Of a stretch of 9,883 nt of DNA, positions 8,701 through 9,883 are shown in pieces; position 1 is the stretch's first letter, and each line of letters begins with the position of its first letter. Under the pieces are notes generated by a model. That model was not told the DNA's origin. It was given only the letters and a program-made list of their open reading frames with translations, and searched no databases. The stretch is from positions 1 to 9,883 of the forward strand of contig JAQTOL010000090.1 of the NCBI GenBank assembly GCA_028748945.1, in the 5' to 3' direction. The translations under genes and the position numbers were made by a program. Source of the stretch: Paludibacter sp. GTDB taxonomy: Bacteria; Bacteroidota; Bacteroidia; Bacteroidales; Paludibacteraceae.

Positions 8701-9010
8701 TATAGTCGTATGCAGAAATAGTCAACACTTCTTTGGGAGAGCTGATTTTCAAAGTAAATTTTCCTTTCTCATCGGAAACAGCTGATTCATTTTTTTCCGA
8801 AACTGTAATCTGTGCTGCATTGATGGGTAGTTTTGTGTGTGCATCGCGTACCAATCCTATGACAACTTTATCTTTTCCAGATAAACTATTTTCAGAGTTT
8901 ACTGCCGTAGTAGGAGACAATGAGATAATCAGGATAAGAACAATGATTTTAAAACAGAAAATGTCCCTGTTCATTTTGTCAAATATGTTCAAATAATTTT
9001 TCATTTTCAT
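5777..9010 (-). CDS. SusC/RagA-family TonB-dependent outer-membrane transporter
   Basis: This is an outer-membrane beta-barrel that imports ligand delivered by its SusD partner, powered by TonB/ExbBD. At 1077 aa it has a normal SusC length. A hydrophobic signal segment lies at about 20-37. A CarboxypepD_reg-like domain spans about 48-120 (GLVRDAHTKLPINAAQITV, then SDEKGKFTL). The plug covers about 150-266 and includes FIRGINSINANAQPLFVVDG and the SusC/RagA signature DIEDITVVKDGTSIYGSKG. The rest is barrel, ending in the aromatic C-terminal strand YYIGIKFSL. Near the C-terminus is a calcium-loop-like DKNGDGVIDEKD (896-907), common in this family. There is no STN domain, so anti-sigma signalling is unlikely. 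The usual VVVxGYG-type TonB-box region is replaced by an unusual sequence (about 121-150). The ATG at 9010 lies 23 bp after the upstream stop; an in-frame ATG at 8974 (Met13) would give a shorter n-region and is a real alternative start. The A-rich upstream sequence holds no Shine-Dalgarno, as is normal in this phylum. Confidence 0.96.
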   Translation of the reverse strand: MKMKNYLNIFDKMNRDIFCFKIIVLILIISLSPTTAVNSENSLSGKDKVVIGLVRDAHTKLPINAAQITVSEKNESAVSDEKGKFTLKISSPKEVLTISAYDYNSSEVAVRGKDTVIIELYSNQFSNYFKSIESLTGTVNNSTLASSVKSVDNLNRSTAIAADDVLQTALGGDVRAISRSGVAGMGSALFIRGINSINANAQPLFVVDGVIWNNLYDVESIHQGFFSNPLDNIDMSDIEDITVVKDGTSIYGSKGSNGVILIKTKRAKSMVTKIGLNIFSGITTRPGSLPMMNGEDFRIYANDLLKSKGFTGNDISGFGFLETDPSNIKVYNTNHNNTDWSNEVYQSGMTNNYLINANGGDEKALYYFSLGYTDNKGVVKTTNMQRINSRFNADFNLVENLKMGLNIGFSRVERMLLDDGVNSYSSPTWMSRIKSPFLSPYSYTYAGGLTTDYAFTDELSIGNPAGLIYSSINNLKEFRFNIGILPSMKITPDLTLSSQLDYSVLKTIEGRFVPMHFTPVRFIEGYGNSENEINSQVMRNTAIFDDTRLTYEKKFNTYNHLKALLGWRYISNYYESDYVEEHNSGSNNNTTITGGYKYLQVNGINNLTNSLSNYLNVDYDYNKRYFVSGAVSVDNSSRFGNKTVGGFSLFGRSWGVFPSVDAGWIVSSEKFMKNLDFVNLFKIRAGFGLTGNDGIKDYESMVYFSSIRFMDKANGLILSNLKNSTVQWETTSRAHAGADLSLFKERLFLSFDYFSSVTSNLLVLKNLPEYTGLGQYWNNSGTMNNKGFELSANVKALNFTKLKWELGFSVGHYLNKITSLPEGNYTTSVYDGEVYTAVGQSVGVFYGYKTKGVFASEALASTAYTNPTTGAKDYLKIQNPDGSFTKFGAGDMIFDDKNGDGVIDEKDKQVIGNPNPDLYGTLTSKISYNRISLSTVFTYSYGNDIYNYQRSQLEAGKDFSNQTSAMLRRWTADGQLTDQPKAVFNDPMGNSRFSDRWIEDGSYIKLKNITLSYELPIKSDFIEGFNIWVSANNLLTLTKYLGTDPEFSAGNSVYYQGIDNGLIPQTKSYYIGIKFSL

Positions 9011-9033
9011 ACTTTTTTATTTTTTACCCAATA

Positions 9034-9883
9034 TTATTGAACAGGTTCAAGAATTATACAATCTATTCGTAAAGTCCTGTTGAATGTTGATTCTGTCGGC
9101 TTTACTGCATTTAGTACCTTTAAGGCTACAGTAATTGGTTTCGTAGGATCTTTTACATCCCATGTTAAGTTACTGTAGGGAAATTCAAAATCTTTTGCAA
9201 CTAAAATCTTATTAATTTTTGTAGGATCGGTTGTAAAAGTTGCACTGGTTCCCGCTGGAGACAGTACTTCATTATTGGCATCAATTGCGGCATTGGTAAC
9301 CTGGGTTCCGGTGCTGTTGACATATGACAAATAAAATTTCACTTTATTTGGCTTAACATCTGCCGTATCCACTATTCTGGTTGGAAGAATCACACAATAG
9401 ATATTGTATTTAGCTGACAATGTGTTTGGTAACGGGAAATTGACAAATAATTGCGAAATGCTGCTTGAGGTTGTTGGCACAAGTGTTAAATAGTACTTGG
9501 AGGAAACATTATAACCTGTACCGATGCTGGAAACAACGCTTGTTGCATAATTGGAAGTGATGCGACCATAGTTAGCCCATTCAGCTTCTATGCGGATTTC
9601 TTTAAACCAGGATTCAGAAGCAGTATAATTCAATTTACTGCTAACATAACTCAGACCGTTACTCATTTCGTTAACCTGGCCATCGCTAAAAAGTCTGGAG
9701 GGATTATGAAAGACAGTTCCAATGGTCGACTCTATGCTGTCTTGTGTTACAGGTGTAGTTATTTTGCCTTTAAAGAATAAATCTTTAATTAAAATCAACT
9801 TTGATATCGTTTGTTGGAATGATGATCCCCCATCTTTATTCAACGTTTTATAATAGGGTGTAATCCGGTTATAAGCTTCTGTC
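9034..9883 (-). CDS. Probable FAS1 (fasciclin)-like surface protein, 5'-truncated by window edge
   Basis: The frame is open to the right edge (first full codon at 9882-9880), so the N-terminus and any lipoprotein signal are outside; the TTG at 9843 is internal. The visible 283 residues fall into two parts. The first (about 80 residues) looks like the second half of a FAS1-type domain: TEAYNRITPYY resembles what follows the F-x-P-T-x-x-A-W motif, and NEMSNGLSYVSSKLNY sits where FAS1 domains have their NG-x-x-x-V-x-x-x-L motif. The second part, from WFKEIRIEAEW on, is about 190 residues with a beta-strand-rich pattern ending in RTLRIDCIILEPVQ, which suggests a beta-sandwich; I do not recognise its Pfam family. 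It lies 23 bp upstream of susC in the same direction, so it is very probably co-transcribed. A surface binding or adhesion role is inferred. The FAS1 call is moderate because the strongest motif is off the window; a DUF-type SusCD accessory lipoprotein is the alternative. Confidence 0.6.
   Translation of the reverse strand, partial: TEAYNRITPYYKTLNKDGGSSFQQTISKLILIKDLFFKGKITTPVTQDSIESTIGTVFHNPSRLFSDGQVNEMSNGLSYVSSKLNYTASESWFKEIRIEAEWANYGRITSNYATSVVSSIGTGYNVSSKYYLTLVPTTSSSISQLFVNFPLPNTLSAKYNIYCVILPTRIVDTADVKPNKVKFYLSYVNSTGTQVTNAAIDANNEVLSPAGTSATFTTDPTKINKILVAKDFEFPYSNLTWDVKDPTKPITVALKVLNAVKPTESTFNRTLRIDCIILEPVQ

Noticed and set aside
8733..8996. 87-codon + strand frame opposite the start of susC
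   Set aside because: It is antisense to the SusC signal peptide and CarboxypepD_reg-like domain; nothing in it suggests a protein.
9841..9843. TTG at 9843 as the start of the FAS1-like gene
   Set aside because: The frame stays open to the window end with protein-like sequence and there is no signal peptide after this codon, so the gene is truncated by the edge.

Overview
The window looks like a piece of a Bacteroidota (probably Bacteroidales-like) chromosome. The evidence is a SusC/SusD outer-membrane pair, a hybrid two-component sensor of the type known only from this phylum, AT-rich DNA, and A-rich translation starts with no clear Shine-Dalgarno. It reads as one edge of a glycan- or nutrient-uptake locus (polysaccharide-utilization-like). 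No glycoside hydrolase, polysaccharide lyase, sulfatase or esterase lies inside the window, so the substrate cannot be read from it.

Layout. Positions 1-3878 (+) hold a hybrid two-component system (HTCS) protein whose N-terminus is cut off by the window's left edge. It has a periplasmic two-component propeller, a Y_Y_Y domain, one membrane span, a histidine kinase, a receiver and an AraC-type DNA-binding domain. Positions 3879-4109 are a convergent intergenic gap with a striking 22-bp perfect hairpin at 4020-4067, preceded on the + strand by a Bacteroides-type -7 promoter match. On the - strand, read right to left, come a 5'-truncated gene for a probable FAS1 (fasciclin)-like surface protein (9883-9034), a SusC/RagA TonB-dependent transporter (9010-5777) and a SusD/RagB lipoprotein (5738-4110). 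The gaps of 23 and 38 bp suggest a single transcript that ends at or near the hairpin.

How the parts probably work together (family knowledge plus inference): the SusD lipoprotein and the FAS1-like protein would sit at the cell surface and capture or hold a ligand. SusC would carry it across the outer membrane using TonB energy. The HTCS would sense a breakdown product in the periplasm and switch on the operon through its AraC domain. The SusC has no STN domain, so FecI/FecR-type anti-sigma signalling is not expected. That agrees with control by the neighbouring HTCS, though the link is drawn only from position.

I see no clearly new system. The points most worth a second look are the hairpin and promoter-like site between the convergent genes, the FAS1-SusC-SusD gene order, the unusual TonB-box region of the SusC, and the HELLTP variant of the kinase H-box.
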